NCBI GenBank assembly: GCA_002474415.1
Contig: DLQV01000105.1
Location: 1-7,944 of the forward strand
Length of the DNA: 7,944 nucleotides
Origin: Lachnospiraceae bacterium UBA7598
Lineage (GTDB): Bacteria > Bacillota > Clostridia > Lachnospirales > Lachnospiraceae
Direction of reading: 5' to 3'
Made by a program: the position numbers and the translations under genes
The notes under the pieces: model-generated
Databases searched by the model: none
What the model was told of the DNA's origin: nothing
Seen by the model: only the letters and a program-made list of their open reading frames with translations
Part shown: positions 1-7,944 of the stretch, one piece after another
Layout of the letters: each line of letters opens with the position of its first letter
Numbering within the stretch: the first letter of the stretch is position 1

Positions 1-1355
1 GGCAGACTGTAACTGTTGTAATACATCGACACAACAATATTTTTAAACACCGTGTAGCCGAGTATATTTCCGACAATCGCAGCCAGCAGTGTTACAATGA
101 CCGGCATGGACAGATAGTGCCGCACCAGCTCTCCTTTCGTGTAACCGGATGCACGAAGAGTTCCGATCGCGGAGGATTCTTTTGCGATTGTATTGCTGAT
201 CGTCACGGCAAAAATAAATGCAATGATTACCACAAGGATATCCAGCAGCACGCCGCCCATGGCTTTGTCCGATCCCATATCATCCGTTGCAAAATTGATC
301 GCCGGATTGCCGTATTTCGGCGTGTAATCTTCGAGTTCATTGTCCGCAACAACCACCTGTGTGAGCAAAGCGCGCATAAAATTATCCGAAAGTGTTTTTT
401 CCCCGGCCTCATCCGCAGGTTCTGTTTCATATTTCCATGCATAGGTATAGTGAATACTCTTGTGCAGGCGGTCAAAGCCATCCTGTGTGACCATTGCCAC
501 ATCAAATTTCAGTGCATCAAACACCATGTCGGTCGTCTTTTCATGTAAGGTGGAGTAATTGACATATGCAAGCAGTCCCACAACTTTATAAGACTCTCCA
601 GAAACCGTGATTGTATCTCCCACTTTTACTCCGACGTTGTCGGCGTGCATACGGTCAATGGCAATTTCATCCGCCTTCTGTGGAAAACTTCCCTGCAGCA
701 TACATGCCAGGTTGATATCCTCCGTCTTTGCAAATACGCGGATCGTGCCATCCTTTTTCCCGTCATTGTTATAATCTTCTTCCTCATTCCGGAAAAAGTT
801 TTCATATAATTTTGTCTTTGTTGCCTTAAAATCCGGATCGTTTAATTTATATTTTTCTTCCGCATCCGCATACTTGTCTTCGATCTTGTTCTGTGCCTTT
901 TTCCAGGCTTTGTCATAGGCTTTTTTGTATGCCTTGTCATAGGCTTCTTTGTAACTTCCGTTTTCTTTTGCCAGTGCTGCAAACTGTGCATCAAACTGTT
1001 TGAAAAACGTTTTGTCAAATTTTTCCTTAAATTTTTTCGGCAGTTTTTTATCCAGTTTCTTTTTTGCCTCATCCAGATAATACTGTTTGACATCCGCTTT
1101 TTCACCGGTCTCAATGGCCGAAAGCAAGGTGGCATCTGCCTGTTTTTTTAACTCAAAATGACCATCTTCCTGTTTGTATTTTGTCACACCTTCGTTTGCC
1201 GAAGTAATCATACTCTCGTTTGCCACATACATCCCGGACACAAAGCCGATCGTGAGCACAAGAAACAGGAATACAACCAGGTATTTTTTCCAGTCCCCGA
1301 TCAGTTCTTTCGGTATTCGCTTGATCAGGGGATTTTTGATTTTTTTCTTTTTCAT
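1..1355 (-). CDS. Large FtsX-family ABC transporter permease, N-terminal 451 residues (3' end outside window)
   Basis: Membrane subunit of a MacB/FtsX-type ABC exporter that would pair with the ATPase encoded just upstream. The frame is open from ATG 1355 to the window edge. A Lys-rich cytoplasmic start (MKKKKIKNPL) precedes a first membrane helix at about residues 26-44. A long extracytoplasmic region follows (about 45-365) and then two hydrophobic segments of an FtsX domain (about 367-388 and 415-438), with the typical SNTIAKE...GTLRASGYTKGEL stretch between them. The extracytoplasmic part has a very Lys-rich, helical stretch (about 95-170) with a short repeat (AYDKAYKKAYDKAWKKA) and an EF-hand-like loop DYNNDGKKD at 194-202. 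The visible part holds one FtsX domain; relatives of this layout usually have a second, so the full protein may exceed 800 residues. An AAGGGGG site overlapping the ATPase stop codon sets the start, with a 10-bp gap between the genes. Substrate unknown; antimicrobial or lipid export is possible. Confidence 0.93.
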   Translation of the reverse strand, partial: MKKKKIKNPLIKRIPKELIGDWKKYLVVFLFLVLTIGFVSGMYVANESMITSANEGVTKYKQEDGHFELKKQADATLLSAIETGEKADVKQYYLDEAKKKLDKKLPKKFKEKFDKTFFKQFDAQFAALAKENGSYKEAYDKAYKKAYDKAWKKAQNKIEDKYADAEEKYKLNDPDFKATKTKLYENFFRNEEEDYNNDGKKDGTIRVFAKTEDINLACMLQGSFPQKADEIAIDRMHADNVGVKVGDTITVSGESYKVVGLLAYVNYSTLHEKTTDMVFDALKFDVAMVTQDGFDRLHKSIHYTYAWKYETEPADEAGEKTLSDNFMRALLTQVVVADNELEDYTPKYGNPAINFATDDMGSDKAMGGVLLDILVVIIAFIFAVTISNTIAKESSAIGTLRASGYTKGELVRHYLSMPVIVTLLAAIVGNILGYTVFKNIVVSMYYNSYSL

Positions 1356-1365
1356 AGCAGCCCCC

Positions 1366-2082
1366 TTACCATTCCAGATCTTCCGCAGAAACCTTGTTTG
1401 TATTGATGTCGTTGTGGCGCACCGCACCATCACGGAGCTTGATCACATGGTCTGCCATATTTTTGATCGCCTCGTTATGTGTAACCATAATGATGGTATT
1501 TCCGTATTTTTTGTTGACCTCCTCGATCAGCTTTAAGATCTCCTTGGAGGTATTGTAGTCAAGCGCTCCCGTCGGCTCATCACAGAGCAGGATATCCGGA
1601 TTTTTTACAATCGCACGGCCGATGGAAACACGCTGCTGCTGGCCGCCGGACAACTGGTTCGGCAGTTTGTATCGGTGCTCATAAAGTCCGAGCGTATGTA
1701 ACAGATCATCAATATCAAGGGCGTTATCCGACAGATATGCCCCCACTTCAATATTTTCTTTTACATTTAAATTGCCGATCAGATTATACATCTGGAATAC
1801 GTAGCCAAGATGCTTTCTGCGGTACTGTGTCAGCTTTTTCTCGCTCATGTCCTCTAACTTATCACCATTGATGTTGATGTAACCGGAATCCGCATTGTCA
1901 ATGCCTCCGATGATATTGAGCAGTGTGGATTTTCCGGAACCGGATGGTCCTAAAAGCACACAGAACTCCCCTTTTGCAACGGAAAAATTCATGCCGCGGA
2001 GTACTTCCTGACGCGTTTCACCACTTCCAAATCCTTTCTTTAAATCAACAATTTCCAAAAACTTCTTTTCTTCTTCTGACAT
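1366..2082 (-). CDS. ABC transporter ATP-binding protein, MacB/LolD-like
   Basis: Cytoplasmic ATPase that powers the adjacent FtsX-type permease. At 238 residues it has the normal length for the family, and all motifs are intact: Walker A GPSGSGKS (45-52), Q-loop Gln97 in YVFQMYNL, signature LSGGQQQR (144-151), Walker B ILLCDEP (164-170), D-loop GALD (172-175) and the H-loop histidine 202 in MVTH. The sequence [18 protein letters not shown] and the permease partner place it in the MacB/LolD/FtsE branch rather than among importer ATPases. The start at 2082 is supported by AAAGGGAG about 6 nt upstream (2089-2096). The stop codon overlaps the ribosome binding site of the permease gene, so the two products are probably made in a coupled ratio. 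It lies 98 bp downstream of tetR on the same strand, which suggests that the TetR protein controls it. Substrate cannot be read from the ATPase. Confidence 0.96.
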   Translation of the reverse strand: MSEEEKKFLEIVDLKKGFGSGETRQEVLRGMNFSVAKGEFCVLLGPSGSGKSTLLNIIGGIDNADSGYININGDKLEDMSEKKLTQYRRKHLGYVFQMYNLIGNLNVKENIEVGAYLSDNALDIDDLLHTLGLYEHRYKLPNQLSGGQQQRVSIGRAIVKNPDILLCDEPTGALDYNTSKEILKLIEEVNKKYGNTIIMVTHNEAIKNMADHVIKLRDGAVRHNDINTNKVSAEDLEW

Positions 2083-2116
2083 AGAAACTCCCTTTCTTTT
2101 TGGTTTTACTTTTCAT

Positions 2117-2128
2117 ACTAATATTAGT
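2117..2128. promoter_or_regulatory. Perfect 12-bp palindrome upstream of the ABC ATPase gene
   Basis: ACTAATATTAGT is a perfect palindrome in the 98-bp gap between tetR and the ATPase gene, 35 bp before the ATPase start. An overlapping TTAG-6-CTAA inverted repeat extends into the neighbouring GGTTAGACAGAAC (about 2124-2138). No convincing -35/-10 pair was found beside it. It does not resemble the operator-like sites upstream of tetR, so if it binds a regulator it is probably a different one. Short AT-rich palindromes arise by chance, so confidence is low. Confidence 0.3.
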
Positions 2129-2180
2129 TCTGTCTAACCTATGGTTGTTTTTTTAGGCCCCCCGCCCAAAAGCGAAAGAC

Positions 2181-2807
2181 CTACGGTCTGACAAGCCCGT
2201 ACCAGCCTGCCAGCAGATATTTTGCTCCCTTTTCCGCAAATTGCAGTGCTTCCTTTTCGTTATCTATATGCGTTACCATAAAGATGAACATATCAACCTG
2301 TGAATGGGACATCCAGTGCACAACGCTTTTTTCTACCATCGGAACACCGTAAGCTTTACACATCGCCTCACAGATAAAAGCATTATGCGCATCCATCTGG
2401 TCTACCAGCCGGTCCGGCATATGTTCCATGCTCGATCCCTGTGCTTTTGTCAGCACCAAAAGCACCTCATCCCGGTACGTATACAACTCATGTACGATCT
2501 GCACCATGGATTCAAAATCGCTGTTGTCATCGTGCTCCTTTGCCCTGCCACTTTCCATCTCATCCACCTCGAATGAAAAATGCTCCCGCAGAATTGCATC
2601 GAGCCGGTCCATCAGATTCCCCACAACTTCGCAAAACAAATCATCTTTGTCCTTAAAGAAAAAATACAATGCCCCGGTAGTAACACCTGCTTTCTGGCAG
2701 ATACTGCGAAGAGATGCTCCCTGGAATCCTTTTTCCATGAATTCTTCCTTGGCGCATTTCATAAGGTGTGTCTTCGTCTCGCTGTCATGTATCTTCTTTC
2801 CGGTCAT
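2181..2807 (-). CDS. TetR/AcrR-family transcriptional repressor
   Basis: DNA-binding regulator of 208 residues, the usual TetR length. The N-terminal helix-turn-helix is clear: a first helix around THLMKCAKEEFMEKGF (13-28), then ASLRSICQKAGVTTGALYFFFKDKDDLF (31-58), which matches the TetR_N pattern of TxxxIAxxAGVSxGxxYxHFxxKxxL. The C-terminal ligand and dimer domain (about 65-208) is variable and gives no ligand. I chose the ATG at 2807 (MTGKK) because AGGGAG lies 6 nt upstream (2814-2819). The longer in-frame ATG at 2861 would add 18 residues, has no ribosome binding site and falls inside the operator-like repeats. The genes downstream encode an ABC ATPase and an FtsX permease on the same strand, the classic arrangement of an autoregulated exporter operon. 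Repression of its own operon is inferred from the repeats at its promoter. Confidence 0.95.
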   Translation of the reverse strand: MTGKKIHDSETKTHLMKCAKEEFMEKGFQGASLRSICQKAGVTTGALYFFFKDKDDLFCEVVGNLMDRLDAILREHFSFEVDEMESGRAKEHDDNSDFESMVQIVHELYTYRDEVLLVLTKAQGSSMEHMPDRLVDQMDAHNAFICEAMCKAYGVPMVEKSVVHWMSHSQVDMFIFMVTHIDNEKEALQFAEKGAKYLLAGWYGLVRP

Positions 2808-2833
2808 GGTACGCTCCCTGTAAATAAAAATGC

Positions 2834-2852
2834 AACATAACGTTGTTATGTT
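2834..2852. promoter_or_regulatory. Operator-like palindrome 1 upstream of tetR
   Basis: AACATAAC-GTT-GTTATGTT has perfect 8-bp arms around a 3-bp centre, the size and symmetry of a TetR-family operator. It lies 27 bp before the tetR start and downstream of the candidate promoter, where bound repressor would block transcription. Binding by the adjacent TetR protein is inferred. Confidence 0.6.
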
Positions 2853-2870
2853 AGATAACACCGTTATGTT
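2852..2870. promoter_or_regulatory. Operator-like palindrome 2 upstream of tetR
   Basis: The site reads AGATAAC-ACC-GTTATGTT in its core and matches palindrome 1 at 14 of 19 positions when aligned in the same orientation. Its centre is 18 bp from that of palindrome 1. It overlaps the candidate -10 of the tetR promoter. Paired sites at this spacing fit two repressor dimers side by side, but this is an inference from symmetry. Confidence 0.5.
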
Positions 2871-2894
2871 GCATCATTTTGTTTTCTATGTCAA
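2866..2894 (-). promoter_or_regulatory. Candidate promoter of the tetR-ABC operon
   Basis: A perfect TTGACA -35 hexamer (2889-2894 on the minus strand) sits just after the arabinofuranosidase stop codon. A 17-bp spacer places the -10 at 2866-2871 (CAACAT), which matches the consensus only 3 of 6. The perfect -35 and the overlap with operator-like palindrome 2 support it; the weak -10 is the main doubt. Confidence 0.45.
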
Positions 2895-2901
2895 TCCAAT
2901 T

Positions 2902-5197
<2,296 letters not shown>

Positions 5198-5203
5198 GGT
5201 TTG

Positions 5204-5209
5204 CTCCTT
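5204..5209 (-). promoter_or_regulatory. Ribosome binding site that selects a GTG start for the M15 peptidase
   Basis: AAGGAG is spaced 6 nt from GTG 5197, and the protein then begins MKKQKGMIIT, a normal basic start for a signal anchor. The upstream ATG at 5236 lacks a comparable site. Confidence 0.75.
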
Positions 5210-5222
5210 ATACTTACCTCTT

Positions 5223-5774
5223 TTATTCTGCGTCATTCCATGTTTTTATAAATGCGCTGATTTCTTCCAGATTATCCGAAAACAGTACATGGCGCATGTA
5301 TTCTTTCCACCAGAATCCCGCCTGCTCCATCTGCGCAAACATCGTTTTCAACGGTTCATAAAACCCGTTTCGGTTAAACAGAATACATGGTTTTTGAAAT
5401 ACTCCGATCTTTGTAAGTGTGATTGCCTCAGAGATTTCATCCAGTGTTCCAATGCCGCCGGGAAGTGCAAGAAACACATCCGCCAATTCTAGCATCTTTT
5501 GCTTTCGCTCACTCATATTTCCCGCGGTAATGAGTTTCGTTACATACGGCTGCGGGCGTGCCATGATAAATTCCACATTGCCAGGAATCACACCGATGAC
5601 CGGACTTCCCGCTTCATGTACTTCTTTTGCGACGGCGCCCATCAGCCCGGATTCTCCACCACCATACACCAGTGTGTGATTGTTTTTTCCAATCCATTTT
5701 CCAAGCTCGGTAGCTGCTTTTTTATATACGTCCTGATTTCCAAAATCAGATCCACAGTAAACTGCTATGTTCAT
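5223..5774 (-). CDS. LOG-family protein (TIGR00730), putative nucleoside 5'-monophosphate phosphoribohydrolase
   Basis: Cytoplasmic Rossmann-fold enzyme of 183 residues, the typical length. Characterised LOG proteins release a free base from cytokinin riboside 5'-monophosphates or AMP, giving ribose 5-phosphate. The N-terminus MNIAVYCGSDFG (1-12) starts the first beta strand. The region LVYGGGESGLMGAVA (35-49) is the nucleotide-binding glycine loop. The family signature is present as MSERKQKM (87-94) followed by PGGIGTLDE (105-113), with the catalytic Arg90 and Glu113 in place. The start at 5774 has AAGGAG 6 nt upstream (5781-5786). The M15 gene begins 25 bp downstream, so they are likely co-transcribed. 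Bacterial members are often annotated as lysine decarboxylase from old transitive errors; the PGGxGTxxE motif argues against that. Its true substrate in this organism is unknown. Confidence 0.94.
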   Translation of the reverse strand: MNIAVYCGSDFGNQDVYKKAATELGKWIGKNNHTLVYGGGESGLMGAVAKEVHEAGSPVIGVIPGNVEFIMARPQPYVTKLITAGNMSERKQKMLELADVFLALPGGIGTLDEISEAITLTKIGVFQKPCILFNRNGFYEPLKTMFAQMEQAGFWWKEYMRHVLFSDNLEEISAFIKTWNDAE

Positions 5775-5817
5775 GTCCCACTCCTTGCCAATAAGTTCTG
5801 TTTTCTACTATAAATAT

Positions 5818-5919
5818 AAAAAAGTTCATCCGCTTCAACATGATAACACCGCTAAGCCTACGCTATCGAAAAAAGTGTCATGTGAAAGCCCGAAGGCCGC
5901 ATTTCTGCACGGATGAACT
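5818..5919 (-). ncRNA. Candidate structured small RNA folding as a four-way junction with terminal U-tract
   Basis: The gap between the MalG-type permease and LOG genes holds a dense structure on the minus strand. A perfect 10-bp closing stem (5910-5919 with 5823-5832, arm AGTTCATCCG) encloses three consecutive hairpins. These are GCA-GAAA-UGC (5908-5899), GGCC-UUCG-GGCU (5898-5887), and a long bulged stem pairing 5886-5875 with 5849-5834 around a 25-nt loop. The helices abut, with only one unpaired base at each of two junction points, so the result is a near-complete four-way junction. The closing stem is followed directly by TTTTTT (5823-5818), as in an intrinsic terminator. An extended -10 box lies 7 nt before the first paired base. 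I do not recognise a known riboswitch or RNA family. It could instead be an elaborate terminator for the transporter operon or a small MITE-like repeat; the folding was done by eye. Confidence 0.55.
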
Positions 5920-5925
5920 GTGTAT

Positions 5926-5934
5926 ATTTTAGCA
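5926..5934 (-). promoter_or_regulatory. Extended -10 box in front of the candidate small RNA
   Basis: TGCTAAAAT on the minus strand matches an extended -10 (TG-n-TATAAT, with 5 of 6 in the hexamer). The usual distance puts the transcription start at about 5919, exactly the first base of the closing stem. The -35 region at 5949-5954 (TAGCAA) matches only 3 of 6, which is tolerated with an extended -10. Confidence 0.45.
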
Positions 5935-5972
5935 CTGATTTTTGGAATTTGCTATATGTAGAATTATAATTT

Positions 5973-6806
5973 TTATTTTACAGCGCCTGTAATGCCTTCT
6001 GTAAACTGTTTTTGTAATACAAAGAATACAACCATGGTAGGAATGGAACAGAATAAGACACCCATCATCAATACACCATAGTCAATAGCATAACCTAATG
6101 CCAAGTTCGCAATCAACATCGGCATTGTCTGTGCACGGTTATCGCTCATTACAACCTTTGGCCATAAGTATGCATTCCATGCATTCATAAATGTAATAAC
6201 TGCTGCTGCCGCATATGTAGATTTCTGAATTGGAATATACATGCGGAAGAAAATCTGAATTTCACTCAATCCGTCGATACGTGCAGCTTCCATAATATCG
6301 ATTGGGAAATTTCTGGAATTCTGCCGGAACATCATAATCAAAAACGGTGTTGAGATCGAAGGAAGAATAAATGCCCATACAGTATTTAATAAGCCCATCT
6401 TCGAAATCATCTTGAATAAAGGAATCATGGTTGCTACCTGTGGTACCATCATGGCTAGTAATAACACAGAAAACAGCCGATCTTTGTTGCGGTCATGATA
6501 CAGCTCAAATCCAAATCCTGCAAGGGAACAGATAAACAGTGCTGCAACTGTCTGTACGATTGCATAAAGGAAAGAATTTCCAAGCGCACCCATGAGATCC
6601 TGCTGTACAAGCAGTTTCTGAAAGTTTTCAATTGCGTGAGTTCCAAATGTAATCTTTCCTCTTGCAACCTCAACAGTTGTGTTGGTTGCTGCGGTAAACA
6701 TCCAGTAAAGCGGGAATACCGAAATAAAAGATACAATAATTAAAAATATGTACGAAGGGATCAGTCTCTTCTGTATGGTTGATGTACGAATTTTCTTCTT
6801 AGTCAC
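5973..6806 (-). CDS. Carbohydrate ABC importer permease, MalG-type (CUT1)
   Basis: Inner subunit of the membrane channel of a CUT1 sugar importer, 277 residues. Membrane helices are visible at about 16-38, 76-98, 113-133, 143-160, 197-216 and 244-265, giving the six-helix MalG layout. The EAA loop that docks the ATPase is present as EAARIDGLSEIQIFFRMYIP (173-192). I chose the GTG at 6806, which has AGGTG 6 nt upstream and overlaps the end of the MalF-type gene by 8 bp (GTGACTAA). An in-frame GTG at 6815 would add three residues but leaves no room for a ribosome binding site. No ATPase gene is in the window; many Firmicutes CUT1 importers share a distant MsmX-type ATPase. Substrate is unknown; arabino-oligosaccharides are possible given the GH51 gene downstream. 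Confidence 0.95.
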   Translation of the reverse strand: MTKKKIRTSTIQKRLIPSYIFLIIVSFISVFPLYWMFTAATNTTVEVARGKITFGTHAIENFQKLLVQQDLMGALGNSFLYAIVQTVAALFICSLAGFGFELYHDRNKDRLFSVLLLAMMVPQVATMIPLFKMISKMGLLNTVWAFILPSISTPFLIMMFRQNSRNFPIDIMEAARIDGLSEIQIFFRMYIPIQKSTYAAAAVITFMNAWNAYLWPKVVMSDNRAQTMPMLIANLALGYAIDYGVLMMGVLFCSIPTMVVFFVLQKQFTEGITGAVK

Positions 6807-7695
6807 GCTTGTCACCTACTTTCATGTTGATAAATGCAAGAACTGCAACCAGGATAAATACAAAGAACGACATTGCGGAAGCATATCCGAAATTTGCAAC
6901 ACCCTGTCCGAAGGAATTATTGTAAATATAATGTGACATTGTAATAGTTGCATTTGCAGGTCCACCACTTGTTAAGTTTACAGACTCATCGAACAACTGT
7001 AATGTACCGTTAATGGACATAATCGCTGTCATAACAATTGTCGGACGAAGCAGTGGAACGGTAATGTTCCAGAATGTCTTCCAAGCGCTTGCTCCATCAA
7101 TCTTTGCTGCTTCGTATACAGAATATTCAATGTTCTGTAATCCTGCAAGGAAGAATACCATATTGTATCCAGTCCATCTCCAGATCAGCGCAATGATAAT
7201 GATCGCTTTTGCCGATTTCGAATTTCCAAGGAAATTATAATTTGCCTGTAAAATTCCAAGTTTTACAAGAATGGAATTGATCAGTCCGTTTGTTGCAAAT
7301 AAGGATTTAAAAATCAATGAGTATGATACCAGTGATGTTGCACAAGGCAGAAACACACAGGTTCTGAAAAATCCCTTGAATTTCAAATGCTTATTATTTA
7401 AGATCTGTGCAAGTAAAATTGCAAGAACTAACATGATTGGCACTTCTATAATCAGATATAAGAATGTATTGCCCACAGATCTCATGAACACTTTATCCTT
7501 GAACATTCGTGTATAGTTGAAAATAATTGGTGCTGCCCATTTCATATTGGCACTAGAACCTGTCTTTAAAGACATAATAATCGCCTGAATGATCGGCCAG
7601 AAACTCATGATCACGATCAGCAGGGTTGCCGGTGTCAGAAAAATCCAGCCAGCTGCATGCTGTTTTGAGGTTACACTCATTCCTTTTTTCTTCAT
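6799..7695 (-). CDS. Carbohydrate ABC importer permease, MalF-type (CUT1)
   Basis: Partner permease of the CUT1 sugar importer, 298 residues, matching the short MalF type common in Firmicutes (no large periplasmic insert). Helices are seen at about 15-42, 74-98, 109-132, 162-186, 216-236 and 268-290. The EAA loop is YEAAKIDGASAWKTFWNITV (194-213). The LTSGGPANAT stretch (241-250), typical of the family, lies between the last two helices. The start at 7695 has GGAAGGA about 11 nt upstream, a little far; the next ATG (residue 6) has AAAGGA directly against it, so it is less likely. Translation of the MalG-type gene begins inside the last codons, so the pair is coupled. A hairpin terminator lies between this gene and the solute-binding protein gene upstream. 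Confidence 0.95.
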   Translation of the reverse strand: MKKKGMSVTSKQHAAGWIFLTPATLLIVIMSFWPIIQAIIMSLKTGSSANMKWAAPIIFNYTRMFKDKVFMRSVGNTFLYLIIEVPIMLVLAILLAQILNNKHLKFKGFFRTCVFLPCATSLVSYSLIFKSLFATNGLINSILVKLGILQANYNFLGNSKSAKAIIIIALIWRWTGYNMVFFLAGLQNIEYSVYEAAKIDGASAWKTFWNITVPLLRPTIVMTAIMSINGTLQLFDESVNLTSGGPANATITMSHYIYNNSFGQGVANFGYASAMSFFVFILVAVLAFINMKVGDKRD

Positions 7696-7748
7696 CTTTG
7701 ACTCAGTCCTTCCTGTAATATCAAAAGAAGCTCTTTCCCATTTTGGAT

Positions 7749-7783
7749 AAAAACGGGGAGTCAGATTCCCGATTCCCCGTTTT
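7749..7783 (-). terminator. Intergenic hairpin terminator between solute-binding protein and permease genes
   Basis: AAAACGGGGA (7774-7783, read on the minus strand) pairs perfectly with TCCCCGTTTT (7750-7759) across a 14-nt loop, and the 3' arm ends in TTTTT. It sits in the 124-bp gap after the solute-binding protein stop codon. In sugar importer operons such a hairpin often stops most transcripts, so that binding protein is made in excess over permeases. The A-run on the other flank makes it partly bidirectional. Confidence 0.75.
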
Positions 7784-7819
7784 CCAGTTCTGTTCTAACT
7801 TCAGCTGCAATATTATATT

Positions 7820-7944
7820 TTAGTTACCCATTTCAAAATTCAGCTGATCCTGAGCCTCCTTGATTTCCTTCTTAATATCTGCACCGTTTATGATATTGAC
7901 AATTGCTGTTGAAATTTTTTCACGGCAGGTATAATGATAATCGT
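7820..7944 (-). CDS. C-terminal end of a probable extracellular sugar-binding protein (5' part outside window)
   Basis: Only the last 40 residues are visible, ending INGADIKKEIKEAQDQLNFEMGN before a TAA stop at 7820-7822. The pattern of an internal NG followed by an amphipathic helix with EAQDQLN is typical of the C-terminus of CUT1 family 1 solute-binding lipoproteins (a short NGxxxxxALxxAQxxxN tail). Position fits too: the gene directly precedes the MalF and MalG permease genes on the same strand, with a terminator between. It would capture the sugar outside the cell and deliver it to the permeases. No ligand-binding residues lie in the visible part, so the ligand cannot be predicted, and the assignment leans on context. 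Confidence 0.78.
   Translation of the reverse strand, partial: DYHYTCREKISTAIVNIINGADIKKEIKEAQDQLNFEMGN

Larger units (their letters stand above)
2825..2874 (-). terminator. Hairpin plus U-tract after the arabinofuranosidase gene, coincident with the tetR operators
   Basis: A perfect 13-bp inverted repeat (2830-2842 and 2862-2874; arm ATGCAACATAACG) encloses an inner 6-bp repeat (2844-2849 and 2855-2860) on the same axis, centred at 2852. On the minus strand the 3' arm runs into TTTTTATTT. This can act as an intrinsic terminator for readthrough from the arabinofuranosidase gene. The stem is AT-rich, so it may be weak, and the symmetry may exist mainly for repressor binding. Confidence 0.45.

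Noticed and set aside
117..548. Plus-strand open frames opposite the permease, arabinofuranosidase and peptidase genes
   Set aside because: They lie antisense to genes with clear family motifs, show no recognisable protein features and have no supporting ribosome binding sites; they are shadow frames.
2177..2189. Terminator at the end of tetR (AGACC-TAC-GGTCT)
   Set aside because: Only a 5-bp stem overlapping the stop codon, with no proper U-run; the downstream ATPase gene is probably co-transcribed.
2808..2861. An 18-residue N-terminal extension of the TetR protein from ATG 2861
   Set aside because: It has no ribosome binding site, runs through the operator-like repeats, and TetR proteins normally start shortly before the first helix, as from 2807.
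5198..5236. ATG 5236 as start of the M15 peptidase
   Set aside because: No Shine-Dalgarno sequence at a usable distance and a 14-bp overlap with the LOG gene; GTG 5197 has AAGGAG at ideal spacing.
5823..5919. A known riboswitch such as c-di-GMP, THF or purine controlling the LOG gene
   Set aside because: None of the conserved core motifs I know for these classes is present, and the closing stem already ends in a U-tract with no visible alternative anti-terminator. A novel class is not excluded.
5823..5919. A tRNA gene suggested by the cloverleaf-like shape
   Set aside because: The arms lack the T-loop and D-loop consensus, anticodon stem dimensions and acceptor length of a tRNA.

Overview
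The window looks like a Firmicutes chromosome, most likely a Clostridia/Lachnospiraceae-type gut commensal. The grounds are strong AGGAGG-type ribosome binding sites, moderately low GC, a CUT1 sugar importer with no local ATPase, a cytoplasmic GH51 arabinofuranosidase, and a MacB-like ATPase paired with a large FtsX permease. The taxon is inferred from gene style, not from a marker gene. Every gene I can support lies on the minus strand, so transcription runs from high to low coordinates.

Region 1 (7944 down to 5973) is the end of a carbohydrate ABC importer locus. It holds the C-terminus of a likely solute-binding protein, an intergenic hairpin terminator, and MalF-type and MalG-type permeases whose ends overlap by 8 bp. 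Region 2 (5972 to 5775) has no gene. It holds a compact inverted-repeat element that folds on the minus strand into an almost fully paired four-way junction ending in a U-tract, with an extended -10 box placed so that transcription would begin at its first paired base. I regard it as a candidate small structured RNA, or a very elaborate terminator, and it is the most interesting signal in the window. Region 3 (5774 to 2902) is a tight three-gene run: a LOG-family (TIGR00730) nucleotide hydrolase, a membrane-anchored M15 peptidoglycan peptidase, and the GH51 alpha-L-arabinofuranosidase. The ribosome binding site of the last gene is built from the final codons of the peptidase. Region 4 (2901 to 1) is a self-contained regulated exporter cassette: a TetR-family repressor, an ABC ATPase and a large FtsX-family permease cut by the window edge. 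A 45-bp near-palindrome upstream of tetR contains two tandem operator-like sites, overlaps a candidate promoter, and also resembles a terminator for the arabinofuranosidase transcript.

Functionally, the importer and the GH51 enzyme fit uptake of arabinose-containing oligosaccharides followed by cleavage in the cytoplasm; the substrate is inferred from proximity only. The TetR/ABC cassette fits inducible export or defence against an amphipathic compound. The LOG and M15 genes have no obvious link to either, yet the M15 gene appears translationally coupled to the arabinofuranosidase. No tRNA, rRNA, CRISPR array, insertion sequence or integrase was seen.
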